The position numbers and the translations under genes are program-made. DNA of 64,000 bases from Molanna angustata (taxonomy: Eukaryota; Arthropoda; Insecta; Trichoptera; Molannidae), in the NCBI GenBank assembly GCA_963576475.1, contig OY754980.1:23295434-23359433 (forward strand), given 5' to 3'. Numbering within the stretch: the stretch's first letter is position 1; every line of letters starts with the position of its first letter. Positions 54,877-64,000 of this stretch are shown here, one piece after another. The notes beneath the pieces were generated by a model. It saw nothing but the letters and a program-made list of their open reading frames with translations. It did not search any database and was not told the DNA's origin.

Positions 54877-55436
54877 TTCGCGCTAGGTTGGGAATTGGAT
54901 TTTAATGTTAATTTATTTATTTACAGAAGGGTGCTCCGGTCTAGAAAGGCACTAGGTGATAACCTGTCGCCTGTTCCCCAAATCCAACGCGAAATGATGT
55001 CGCGTGTGTACTCGATCCTGCCGTGCGTAACTCGGTAATTAGTTGCAAGCTAATTAAAGAACGTTACACAGCAGAATGAGGTACCCACGCCACACCATAA
55101 AACATTTATAAATTTATCATATGAAATATAAATTAATTGATATTACAGACAGGTATTAAAATAGTTTGAATTTGACTTACGTGTTTATTTGATAGTTTGA
55201 CTCTAATTATAATTCAAGATTGGTATATACTTCAATAATTGACTTATTAAATAATTTAAATAAAATAGATCGATGAATGCGCGGAATCGAAATGTGAGTC
55301 GAGCAGAGTGACGATCTACCGCTGGCCTTGGTTAAACTGAACGACGGGAACGCGATGTGCAGGATCTTAAATAGCCGGCTGACGTCCCCCTACTCCTTGA
55401 AGTGGGTGGTCAACTCGGCTGGTTGCACCCGCTACA
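54877..55436 (-). repeat. 5' LTR
   Basis: 560 bp, matching the 3' LTR with no difference seen. Outer border TGTAGCGGG next to the ATTAT duplication, inner border GCGCGAA next to the primer-binding site. Confidence 0.95.
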
Positions 55437-55441
55437 ATTAT

Positions 55442-56573
55442 TTATACGTAAAAACTTATATAAAAATTAAAACATGTAATATACATAAACAAAAAATTAT
55501 AAAAATAATTATTTTTTGAAACATATAAGTATGGTAAGAGTGTGATAATAAATTATAAAAACATTATGTAAAAATATGGAGAATATTAATAGTTTTTAAC
55601 TATGTATTCAGCACCTATCCTACGTAAGGTGGCAAGACTTGTGGTTTCTTTTATGTTTGGTAGTAAACTATTATAATATGTACATTTTGAGAGTCGATCA
55701 AACTTTTATCAAATAAGTTCAGGCTGCACAGAAAGACAAAATTTCATAGTTTACACAAAAACATCATTATGGACTCACTTTCTACATAATACTTACCTGT
55801 TGAGAAATTGAGATGAAGAAATACGCATAAAAAATGTGGAACACAAATCTCTACTATTCCAAAGTAGAGGGGAGTAAAAATACATTTTTTTTTCAAAAAT
55901 TCGAATGGCTAGGCTCTTCTTCGTCCAGAAAAGGCTGCGTCTATGGAGCTCGTTAGAGCCTTAAATTCAAACCCCGCAGTCTTGGTAGTGTTTATGAAGG
56001 ATATCCAAGTCTGCATTCAAGGTAAATTCCAGCTCCTCAAAGGTTTTGGCTTGTACAAAAATACATAATTATACTAGCTGATCCGACAGACGTTGTCCTG
56101 CCCGAACGCTGAAATGAAATTTTAGAGTTATATGATGAATCAAAATTAATGAACAAATAAATGTACCAAAGTATTTTTCCACAAAATTCTATTACAATTA
56201 CCGAACGTTTTCTCGCGGTCACTCGGCATTATCAAGGTCTAAATAATACTTCGGTATATTTGTTCATTAATTTTAAAATTGATTTCCATTCTGTTAACAC
56301 ACATTAGAATCATTAAAGATGAATCTCCTGTTTCGCACTTTATTGTATACCTATAAAGTTATACTGTTTACATAACACCAGGCGTACCTAAATTTTATTT
56401 GAATTTTTTTTATATATATTTTAATTCCACTGTTACAATTTCTGATTCGAATTGTGAATCTAAACCGTTCAGAAAAATATCTGATAAAATCGAAATCGAT
56501 TTAACATAGGAGTTCAGTGACATACACACTTACAGAAGAATTGCTGAACCTCATAAGCACACCTATGTATGTA
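55442..56573. other. Repeat-derived sequence without a gene
   Basis: About 55680-55885 is a degenerate copy of the repeat at 17440-18665 (TGTTGAGAAATTGAGATGAA, AGTAGAGGGGAGTAAAAA). CTAGCTGATCCGACAGACGT at about 56075 looks like the start of another interspersed repeat. Nothing coding. Confidence 0.45.
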
Positions 56574-56655
56574 CATAGCAGTTGGTAAGCCGTTTTGTTT
56601 CTGTGCGGCTGGGTTCGATTCCTAGCAGAGGAGAAATTTATTTAAATTCATTCTC
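56574..56655 (+). repeat. SINE family 2, 5' part of a split copy
   Basis: GCAGTTGGTAAGCCGTTTTG, GGCTGGGTTCGATTCCTAGC and AGAGGAGAAATTTATTTAAA match 24737-24810. The 3' part resumes at about 57262. Confidence 0.75.
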
Positions 56656-57063
56656 CTTCTTCTGGTGCCCTGTCAGGAACCCCCGACGTTGGCGATCACT
56701 CTGGCGAATCACTCTCTGTCCTGTGCTGCCCGGAAGATCTGCTCCACAGTTCTGAAGCCCGCCCATTCCCTGATATTACACAGCCAGGACATCTGTCTCC
56801 TTCCAGTCCCTCGGCGATCTTCTATCGTGCCCTCCTGTATTAATTGAGCAAGGGATTTTGAGCATTCTGCGATGCAACCACATCTCAAAAGCTTCCAACC
56901 TATTCATGGTATTAACCTTCAGCGTCCAAGTCTCACAATCTTATAACAACACAGACCATAGAAAACATTTTATCATCCTCAGTCTTTGGTCCATATTGAG
57001 CTATTCGTTGCAGAATAAGGATCTCATTTTACTAAAAGCAGATCTTGCTACCTCAATTCTGCA
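56656..57063 (-). mobile_element. LINE polymerase C-terminal fragment inserted in the SINE
   Basis: The minus strand reads LAQLIQEGTIEDRRGTGRRQ, MSWLCNIREWAGFRTVEQIF and RAAQDRE then FARVIANV, the well-known end of an insect LINE polymerase, with one stop. Confidence 0.75.
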
Positions 57064-57066
57064 CCT

Positions 57067-57249
57067 GGGGGGGTAAGTCTGGTCCAACCGGCGAAATCAA
57101 AACCCTCACGATTACCCATATCATGGATATAATTATTATATGGAGTTCTATAATATCTTTAGATGTCACAGAACTCCATATGATTATTATATCCATGATA
57201 TGGGTAATCACGAGGGTTGATTTCACCGGTTGGACCAGACTTGCCCCCC
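57067..57249. mobile_element. Palindromic MITE, second family
   Basis: Arms of about 80 bp: GGGGGGTAAGTCTGGTCCAA to ATGGAGTTCT, and the reverse complement from AGAACTCCAT to ACCAGACTTGCCCCCC. Centre ATAATATCTTTAGATGTC. Related ends occur at 39375-39640 and perhaps 14762. Confidence 0.88.
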
Positions 57250-57261
57250 TGATCTCCGAAT

Positions 57262-57355
57262 ATAGGTCTATTTTGTTTCTCTGGGGTTGAAACATTTGTA
57301 AGTTGGAAGAATAATCTCGCCAATCGCGCGGGGTGCAACGATGTGTTTATTATTA
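57262..57355 (+). repeat. SINE family 2, 3' part of the split copy
   Basis: TTGTTTCTCTGGGGTTGAAA, AAGTTGGAAGAA and CGCGCGGGGTGCAACG with an ATT tail match 24825-24932. Helitron copy D starts right in the tail. Confidence 0.75.
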
Positions 57356-58377
57356 CTAGTTGCATGTAACACATGAGATCCAACTGTCGATAGCGATAGT
57401 ATGTATAGTTGAAGAATATGTACCAAACTATAAACCCATAAATACAAATTATTGAATATTTTCAGATATTTTGTTTTCTATACAACATATATTATGTAGG
57501 TATGTATGTCAAGATAGGATAGTTTGGAGGAAGTTCCTTTTTTCCTACCCAGAATATGCAAATAGCATGATGGTATGTATGTATGTTTGGAGATGAAGTA
57601 TCAAACTATTAAGTCTTCTTACATATTGTGTATAGGCGACTGCCATACAAAATGTATGAATCGATGTCGTCACTAAATTCAATTTTTAAAAAAATTGTTA
57701 AAAAAAAATTGAGATCTTCTACTACAATGTTAATATTTTTTATAGAAAATAAATTATCTAGTTGGGGTGTTTCGGCTTTTTTCGATAATTGTAAAAGTTT
57801 TGGAAATATAGGCAGTTAAACTCATAAATTTATCATAAAAAAAATATTTTTCTTAATAAAAAATGTTTGAGAAACCCTGGAATTTTTTTGAAAAAATTAA
57901 TTTGAGATTTTGCATTTGTCTATGTTTGTACCAATTTTCAGCGTTCTAGCGTTTATGGTTTCTGAGATATATGGAAAAATAAAATAAAAATTCAAAAGTT
58001 GATAGCCCCTGACTGAAACAAAAATTCAAAATTCCGAGTATAAAAGTTTTGTAGGCCTGTAACTGTTTATATATTCTGAAATTTTAGGCTCTGTAAATTG
58101 AGCGGATCAAAAGTTATAAGGGGGGGGACGGACACACAGACACACAGACACACACACACACACACACAGACACACGAAATGTTCTACTCCGAATTCTGAG
58201 TAAATCCGTGTATGGAACATATATGCTGCGAAGCCTCTAAGTTGGTGTTTTTTGACTTCAAAGTTGGAAAAGCCGTGAAAAAAGTAGACCTCTCCATACA
58301 ATTCTCGCGTATTCTGGCTTGATACATTGTCGATATGTTAAGAGAACAAAGTTCTCCTGAACAAATCGACAGTTGGA
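57356..58377 (-). mobile_element. Helitron-like (HINE-type) element, copy D
   Basis: Same borders and subfamily as copies A-C, flanked by A and T. Its microsatellite is arranged differently (longer pure CA run at 58147-58168). Confidence 0.85.
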
Positions 58378-58904
58378 TTAAGAATTAAATACTTATATAA
58401 AGAGAAATAAGTAGAGTGGTCAAGAAAATCCAATAATGCTATAAAATAAATTTGTATGAGAAGTAAGTTGTAGAGAATGAAGTGTTGAGTGTTTCGCGTT
58501 TTTTCAAGTCTTTTAAAAGCTTAGAAATCCCAAGTAAAATAATCACCAGTCTATACACTTATTCGTTTCCTCGTGCAAAGACTAATTGCTGCAATAGAGA
58601 GCAAGGCACGTACTGATACCTTCTATGGTATACTAGATGTAGCATGTAGATTGAAAGTGGATATGGAAGTAAAGGTATAAAGACTGCCTTGGATGTTTAG
58701 TTGTAGAATGGGGTTACTAACGACTACACGAGTAACCTTACATTATTATTTTAATTTTTTTTCAATGTTTGAAACTCTCCCTACTTGATAGAATTATATA
58801 TTAACATAAAATAACGATTTTAAAATATTACTTATGACCACAACTATATAATACAAAACATATATTTTTATGATATTATTTTGTATTATTTAAAGAAGGG
58901 TTAT
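58378..58904. other. Unassigned sequence
   Basis: No frame or repeat border recognised. Confidence 0.4.
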
Positions 58905-59450
58905 GGCAGGTAATAGAATAAACAGATTACTCAGACCAGTAATATCTGATCTAAGCGTCTCAAAGAAAGCAAAAAATGCTGTAAATGGTGCAATTGTAGT
59001 GCCTTCTTTGACGTATGCCAGTGAAACATTGACGTAGCAAAATCCGCATGAAAGTAGAATAAATGCCGTAGAAATGAGATCACTAAGAGTATGTATAATA
59101 TATGATATATGATATAATATAATATATGATAGAATAAAATTGAGGACGTAAGGAGAGAATGCAAGATAAAGAAGGATATTACATATGTATAAGTAAAATT
59201 AAAGTGAATGCTATGAGGTGGTTTGGACATATTGCAATAACGAACAAAAATAAATACAAGGGATGGCATGACATAAAGGTTGGCATGAACATGTAAATGA
59301 TATTTTGAAAGAAGGAAACATAAGGAGCTTGAAAAATCGACGAGCATGCATTTATGAAGCATTTATCAGTAATGTGTGCAAAAATAAAAGAGTGTGGCGC
59401 TCGGTTCTTTCTGCTTACCCCATAAGGGACATGGCCGTGCTTGTAAAAAT
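58905..59450 (+). mobile_element. Decayed RTE-like LINE fragment, relative of 32355-32875
   Basis: Pieces in several frames read VMAGNRINRLLRPVISDLSV, VVPSLTYASETLT, ESRINAVEMRSLR and RVWRSVLSAYP, then GGGACATGGCCGTG. Longer toward the 5' side than the other copies but full of stops. Confidence 0.75.
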
Positions 59451-59452
59451 AA

Positions 59453-59852
59453 TATTTTTTTTAATTTAATATTATGTAACTGCAACCAGCTTTATCTGTT
59501 TACTTCATAACATTAACAGAGTATTTTAAGAACTAATTCCAGAAAGAAAGTATTTGTTGTAAATATTTTCTTGGAAGGTTCCTTTAATAAAATTTTATAA
59601 AATACTTCTACAACGTCGTCGTATGTAAGATCATTTGAACTGTTTGTGAGGTTGGACTATCCTGTCCTTCTGGACTATCCTGGACTAACTGTCCTTACAT
59701 CTCTTATTAGGTCTTCTGAGTAGTGTGTATTTTCTGACTTTATAAACAAATAATATTATAAATAAAATATTTATAAAAATAAATAAAAACACACAGTTTT
59801 AAATAAAATATTTATAAAAATAAAAAAAAAAAAACAAATAATATTTATAATA
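59453..59852. other. AT-rich sequence, nothing assigned
   Basis: Contains a small local duplication near 59645-59695 (TGGACTATCCTG repeated) and two AAATAAAATATTTATAAAAA units at about 59760-59820. Confidence 0.5.
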
Positions 59853-61172
59853 CTAGTTGCATGTAACACATGAGATCCAACTGTCGATAGCGATAGTACG
59901 TATAGTTGAAGAATAAGTACCAAACTATAAACCCATAAATACAAATTATTTAATATTTTAAGATATTTGATTTTCTATACAACCATGTTCCTAGGTATGT
60001 ATGTCAAGATAGGATAGTATGGAGGTCAGTCCTTTGATCCTACCCAGAATATGAAAACTGCATGATGGTATGTATGTATGTTTGGACATTAGTATCAAAC
60101 TATAAAGTCTTCTTAGATATTGTGTGAAGCAATGTCGTCACTTAATTCAATTTTTATAAAAATTGTTAAAAAAAAATGAGATGTGCTAATACAATGTTAA
60201 AATTTTTATACAAAATTAAATTATCTAGTTTAGGTGTTTCGGCGTTTAACGATATTTTTAAAAAATTTGGAAATATAGGCAGTTAAAATCATAAATTTAT
60301 CATAAAAAATATGTTTCGTAATAACAATTGTTTGCGAGACCCTGGAATATAAAAAAAAACTAATTTGAGAATTTGTATTTGTCTATGTTTATACCATTTT
60401 TCAGCGTTCTAGGTTTTATGGTTTCTGAGATATATGGAAAAATAAACCAAAATTTAGTCTTCATAGATATTGTGTGTAAGCTACTAAAAATTTAAGCTAT
60501 TAAAAATTTGAGATGTGCTAATACAATGTTAATATTTTTTATATAAAATTTAGTTGGGGTGTTTCGGCTTTTTTCGATATTTAAAAAAAATAGAAATATA
60601 GGCAGTTAAACTCATAAATTTATCATAAAAAAAAATATTTTTCTTAATAAAAAATGTTTGAGAAACCCTGGAATTTAAAAAAAAACAATTTGAGATTTTG
60701 TACTTGTCTATCTTTATACCAATTTTCAGCGTTCTAGCTTTTATGGTTTCTGAGATATATGGAAAAATTAACCGAAATTTCAAAAGTTGATAACCCCTGA
60801 CTGAAACAAAAATTCACAATTATGAGTATAAAAGTTTTGTAGGCCTATAACTGTTTATATATTCTGAAAATTTGAGATCTGTAAAATGAGCGGATCAAAA
60901 GTTATAAGGGGGGGACAGACAGACACACAGACACACACAGTCACACACACACACACACACACACACAAAACTCACATAAAATGTTCTACTCCGAATTCTG
61001 AGTAAATCCATGTATGGGAACATATATGCTGCGAGGCCTCTAGTTGGTGTTATTATGTAGCTTGCAAAAAGTCCACTACACCATACAAAATTTTCCTTCG
61101 TACACGCATCTTGGCTTAATAATGTCGATTCATTAAGAGAATTGAATTCTCATGAACGAATCGACAGTTGGA
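59853..61172 (-). mobile_element. Helitron-like (HINE-type) element, copy E, with internal duplication
   Basis: Subfamily of copy F (18765). It is about 250-300 bp longer because an internal part (GGAAATATAGGCAGTTAAA to TTTCTGAGATATATGGAAAA) is present twice (about 60265-60445 and 60590-60770). The base after the element is A rather than T, unlike copies A-D. Confidence 0.85.
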
Positions 61173-62035
61173 AAAGGGGATCAAATAAAGCGCCGTTTAA
61201 TATTCCAAGGGCGCTGATTGGTTAGTTATATGCTGCAGGGGCGTGCCTAGAACCTTCGGACTAGGCAAACCCTAAAAGATAATTGGGAAATGTCGAAAAT
61301 TTAATGTTTTTTTAACATCGTTGTTCCTTTGAGTGGCATGAAAATATTTTAAAATTACATTCCAAAATAATATTTACATTTGTGGCTCTGTCAAGCATCG
61401 TATCTATAAACGGTGCAATTTTCTAATCTTGAAGTATGGTTTCAATAAAACACAAAAAAATATCAGGTCTTGAATTTCCAACATAATATTCATAGGCAAG
61501 CCAAGATTTTCGGATTCTATGAGCAATTACCGCTACTGATGTGCTGCTCTACGAAACAAAGCTGTTTTCAGTCCTTTAGTAAAAGTGTTCTTGTTTTAAG
61601 GACTGCGCACTTCTGAAGGCAGTAAATTCCTCTTAATTGGACCGTTCCCACCAAAGCATCGGTCAATGTGAGTAGATTTAATATTAAATATTAATGCATA
61701 GATTTATGAGAAATCGCACAGGAACGGGAGGAATGGAGTAGGAGAAGGAAGGCTTATATTCTGCAGTGGGAAACGCGGGCTGAAGATCATTATGACATTT
61801 TCACTGTTTAAATACCTACTCAAAAAATTAATATTTATATTTATTTTCCTTTAAGTTTAACATTTAATCTTAATTTAATAAATTCATATTTTTTGTTTCA
61901 TGATACGTACCAAAAATTCTTTTAAACAAAATAAATAATTATCAACTTCTTGTATCCTATACAAGTGGTTAATTGCTGAAACTCTTTTATCTTATCAGTT
62001 TTTTCAAACCCAGAAAAAAAAATATTAAAATATTA
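61173..62035. other. Unassigned sequence
   Basis: GCAGGGGCGTGCCTAGAACC at about 61236 looks like a repeat border. No coding frame seen. Confidence 0.4.
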
Positions 62036-62112
62036 TCCACTGTTGAGAATCAAACTCAGGATGCCTCCGTATACTTCAAACGACTTACCACAATGTTATG
62101 GCAGTCGATATT
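62036..62112 (-). repeat. Degenerate SINE family 2 head
   Basis: On the minus strand TGTGGTAAGTCGTTTGAAGT and CCTGAGTTTGATTCTCAACA follow the box A and box B layout of the head at 24735. Confidence 0.5.
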
Positions 62113-62440
62113 TTTTTTTTAAATTTTAGTATTTAAATAAAAAAATGTGTAAAAAAACAAACATGACACAAATTACTACCGATTCTCATAAGTAAATATA
62201 ATTTCTGAACAGAACTTGGTCGGAGTTGGGGTAAAATTTGTATAGAGTTGAGTGGTCAAAAAAACAACGAATCGATGTACTGAAAAAGTCCATTTTCGAA
62301 AATTGCATTAAAATTTTAGTTTTCAGAATGCGTTTTATGTTAACAAGTTGATACATTGCCCGTCAATCTAATTTAAATCCACACTATTGTAATATTTTTC
62401 TCGTGGTTTTAATTTTCAGATATCAATCGAGCAAAAAACT

Positions 62441-62629
62441 ATGCAACCCAACCATGTTGTGCAAATCTATCTGTTGTTGAAACAAATCTCAAAAGAATAC
62501 GACAATTACAAAAAAATATACTTATCTGCAGACAATAACGATTCGCACAAAAAAATTGAAAAAGGATTTGAAGAAATGATAAATTTTAATTTACACTGTT
62601 ATGATTCTACAAAAATTATAGAATTCTAA
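62441..62629 (+). CDS. Unknown 62-codon frame, possible terminal exon
   Basis: Reads MQPNHVVQIYLLLKQISKEY, DNYKKIYLSADNNDSHKKIE, KGFEEMINFNLHC and ends IIEF. A plausible acceptor (TTTTAATTTTCAG) lies at 62420, and the frame is open back to it. Composition looks protein-like but matches nothing I know, and I found no partner exon upstream. It could be chance in AT-rich DNA. Confidence 0.22.
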   Translation: MQPNHVVQIYLLLKQISKEYDNYKKIYLSADNNDSHKKIEKGFEEMINFNLHCYDSTKIIEF

Positions 62630-64000
62630 AAATTGCTAAATTATGAAAGTAAACATTAAAATCGAAATAGATTTTTGACTGGTAACTGAATTATATAATT
62701 TCAAAAGAAAAAATAATGTAAACTTTTGATTTATAAATTTTATTCAATTCATTTTGTATAGCAAAAATTCTGTAAATATTTTTTTGTTGTTTCTAAAGTT
62801 TTTAAATGTCTCCTTTATACACGAGTGCTGCACTCTGTTACAATTTATTGTTTTTTTATTATGTATTTTTTTTTTTGATTGTGAAGATATTTTGAATATG
62901 TTGTTTAATATACATAAATATAATAATAGAAAAAAAATATTCAGAAGGAAGTGACATGGCATGATTTTATTTACCGCAAGGGACATGGCATGATTTTATT
63001 TACAGATATGTACATAGATTAATCATCTTATCACAATTTTCAACATTATTGAAGATATTTTCGGATGAAATTGTTTTCGGGCAAGATATATGTATCTACC
63101 AGTGTATCAAAATAATATCTGAGATAGGATAAATAAGAGAAAAATTAAGACAAAGTCGATGGAAAGATTGATTGACAGTGATAAACAGAAAACAAAAATA
63201 AGGGAAAGAATGAATCATGATATTCTCGAAGTTTCGTGTGAAAATGTCATAACATAAACATACTCATATACTGTATAACAAAATCGTGCAAATAATCACG
63301 CAATTTCTCAATTGAGGTCAGAACTGAAAGGAAATCGCTCATAATATTTTTCTCCCCATTTGTACATATAAAAATAAGCGCTTTTTGTGCATAAACCATA
63401 CGAGACAAGAACAAAAAACTGCATACGTTTGTTGAAAGCAAAACATAAATATAATTAGACCAACGTGGATGGCTAAAGTTTAACAAACATTTCTTTTAAT
63501 TGGTCGGTGAGAGTGCGCTGAAAAAATAATTTACTTATAACTTACTTATTAGTAAACTACTTATCCTCCCCAGACATCTAACCACTGCCTTTGAAGGGAG
63601 TTATGCAGTCATACAACCAAAGCCAAATAAGTAATGAATTGCTTCAGCACATTCGTACGGCAGCCTCACTGCAGAGCATTAAAAAGCATTGTAGCTAATG
63701 GCTGTTAAGTAGGTAGGTACACAAAACAAACTAATAATATGTTATGCGTTCTTTGTTTATTTTGACTTGTTTTTGTTTTTTTTTCAAGTCTTTTTTTTTC
63801 CGTGTTTAAATGTTTTTATGTATAATTTTGTATAATTATCTACATGTAAGGTATCAATATATAATATTAAATTGCTATAACCACTTGAGTTGAGTCTAAC
63901 GCGACTAGTTTCGGGAGAAACTGAACTCCCATCGACAGGCGAATTACAACTAACTAATGTTGGACGTTTGTATCAGGTACCTAAATTAGAGTGTGGAGCG
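62630..64000. other. Right end of window, nothing recognised
   Basis: GGGACATGGCATGATTTTAT is duplicated in tandem at about 62952-63003. A 79-codon minus-strand frame at 63247-63486 has no recognisable motif. GTCTAACGCGACTAGTTTCG near 63895 may belong to an interspersed repeat. Confidence 0.4.

Larger units (their letters stand above)
48121..55436 (-). mobile_element. Ty3/gypsy LTR retrotransposon, recent insertion, integrase core deleted
   Basis: On the minus strand: 5' LTR (55436-54877), primer-binding site, 2.2 kb leader, gag, pol, polypurine tract, 3' LTR (48680-48121). The 5-bp target duplication ATTAT flanks it (48116-48120 and 55437-55441). I found no difference between the two 560-bp LTRs by eye, which points to a very young insertion. 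gag and pol have no internal stops, but pol lacks the integrase catalytic domain. The gag zinc-finger spacing and pol layout suggest the CsRn1/Kabuki-like group; that placement is inference. Confidence 0.93.

Noticed and set aside
54682..55519. Apparent exon-like frames (RRVLRSRKALGDN..., LALVKLNDGNAMCRILN...)
   Set aside because: They lie in the gypsy LTR and occur identically in both LTRs. At first the duplicate looked like a copied gene fragment, but the flanking ATTAT duplication, polypurine tract and primer-binding site show that it is an LTR.
63247..63486. 79-codon minus-strand frame
   Set aside because: No recognisable motif, AT-biased content, no splice or promoter context; cannot be told from chance.

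Overview
The window looks like nuclear DNA of an insect, most probably a moth or butterfly. It is AT-rich, has introns with GT/AG borders, and is full of tRNA-derived SINEs, 5'-truncated LINE fragments, palindromic MITEs, microsatellite-bearing Helitron-type elements and a Ty3/gypsy element of the kind common in Lepidoptera. There is nothing bacterial: no operons, CRISPR arrays or rRNA. The lepidopteran assignment is inference from the transposon types and the UGT architecture.

Host genes. Two UDP-glycosyltransferase (UGT) genes stand head to head, with start codons about 14.7 kb apart. The first (minus strand, 1-694) is only its first exon and runs off the left edge. The second (plus strand, 15425-29018) is complete: four exons join in frame into a 520-residue protein with signal peptide, acceptor-binding half, donor-binding half, one C-terminal membrane helix and a lysine-rich tail. 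It departs from the family at several normally conserved catalytic and donor-site positions, including Asn where the catalytic His belongs, while its sister keeps that His. This is the most interesting host-gene observation.

Layout. 1-694: UGT exon 1 (-). 0.7-10.5 kb: LINE fragments, a SINE, foldback elements, a minisatellite repeat. 10.55-13.9 kb: a LINE (-) with an intact 951-codon ORF2. 13.9-14.1 kb: palindromic MITE. 15.4-29.0 kb: the complete UGT, whose first intron (7.4 kb) holds a Helitron-like element, a SINE split by an inverted-repeat element carrying a minisatellite, and a roughly 1.3 kb AAAAT array ending 26 bases before exon 2. 29-44 kb: LINE and SINE debris, a second copy of the palindromic MITE, a THAP-domain remnant and a larger TIR element. 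44.3-47.6 kb: three copies of the Helitron-like element, two almost in tandem. 48.1-55.4 kb: a complete-looking Ty3/gypsy retrotransposon (-) with apparently identical 560-bp LTRs, a 5-bp target duplication, gag and pol, but an in-frame loss of the integrase catalytic core. 55.4-64 kb: more nested SINE, LINE, MITE and Helitron insertions, and little else.

The two UGTs would act in detoxification or glycosylation at the ER membrane. The rest is transposon-derived and shows several clear nesting orders. I found no candidate for a wholly new system. The best leads are the UGT with altered active-site residues, the recently inserted gypsy copy lacking its integrase core, and a Helitron-like family with a covarying terminal stem-loop.
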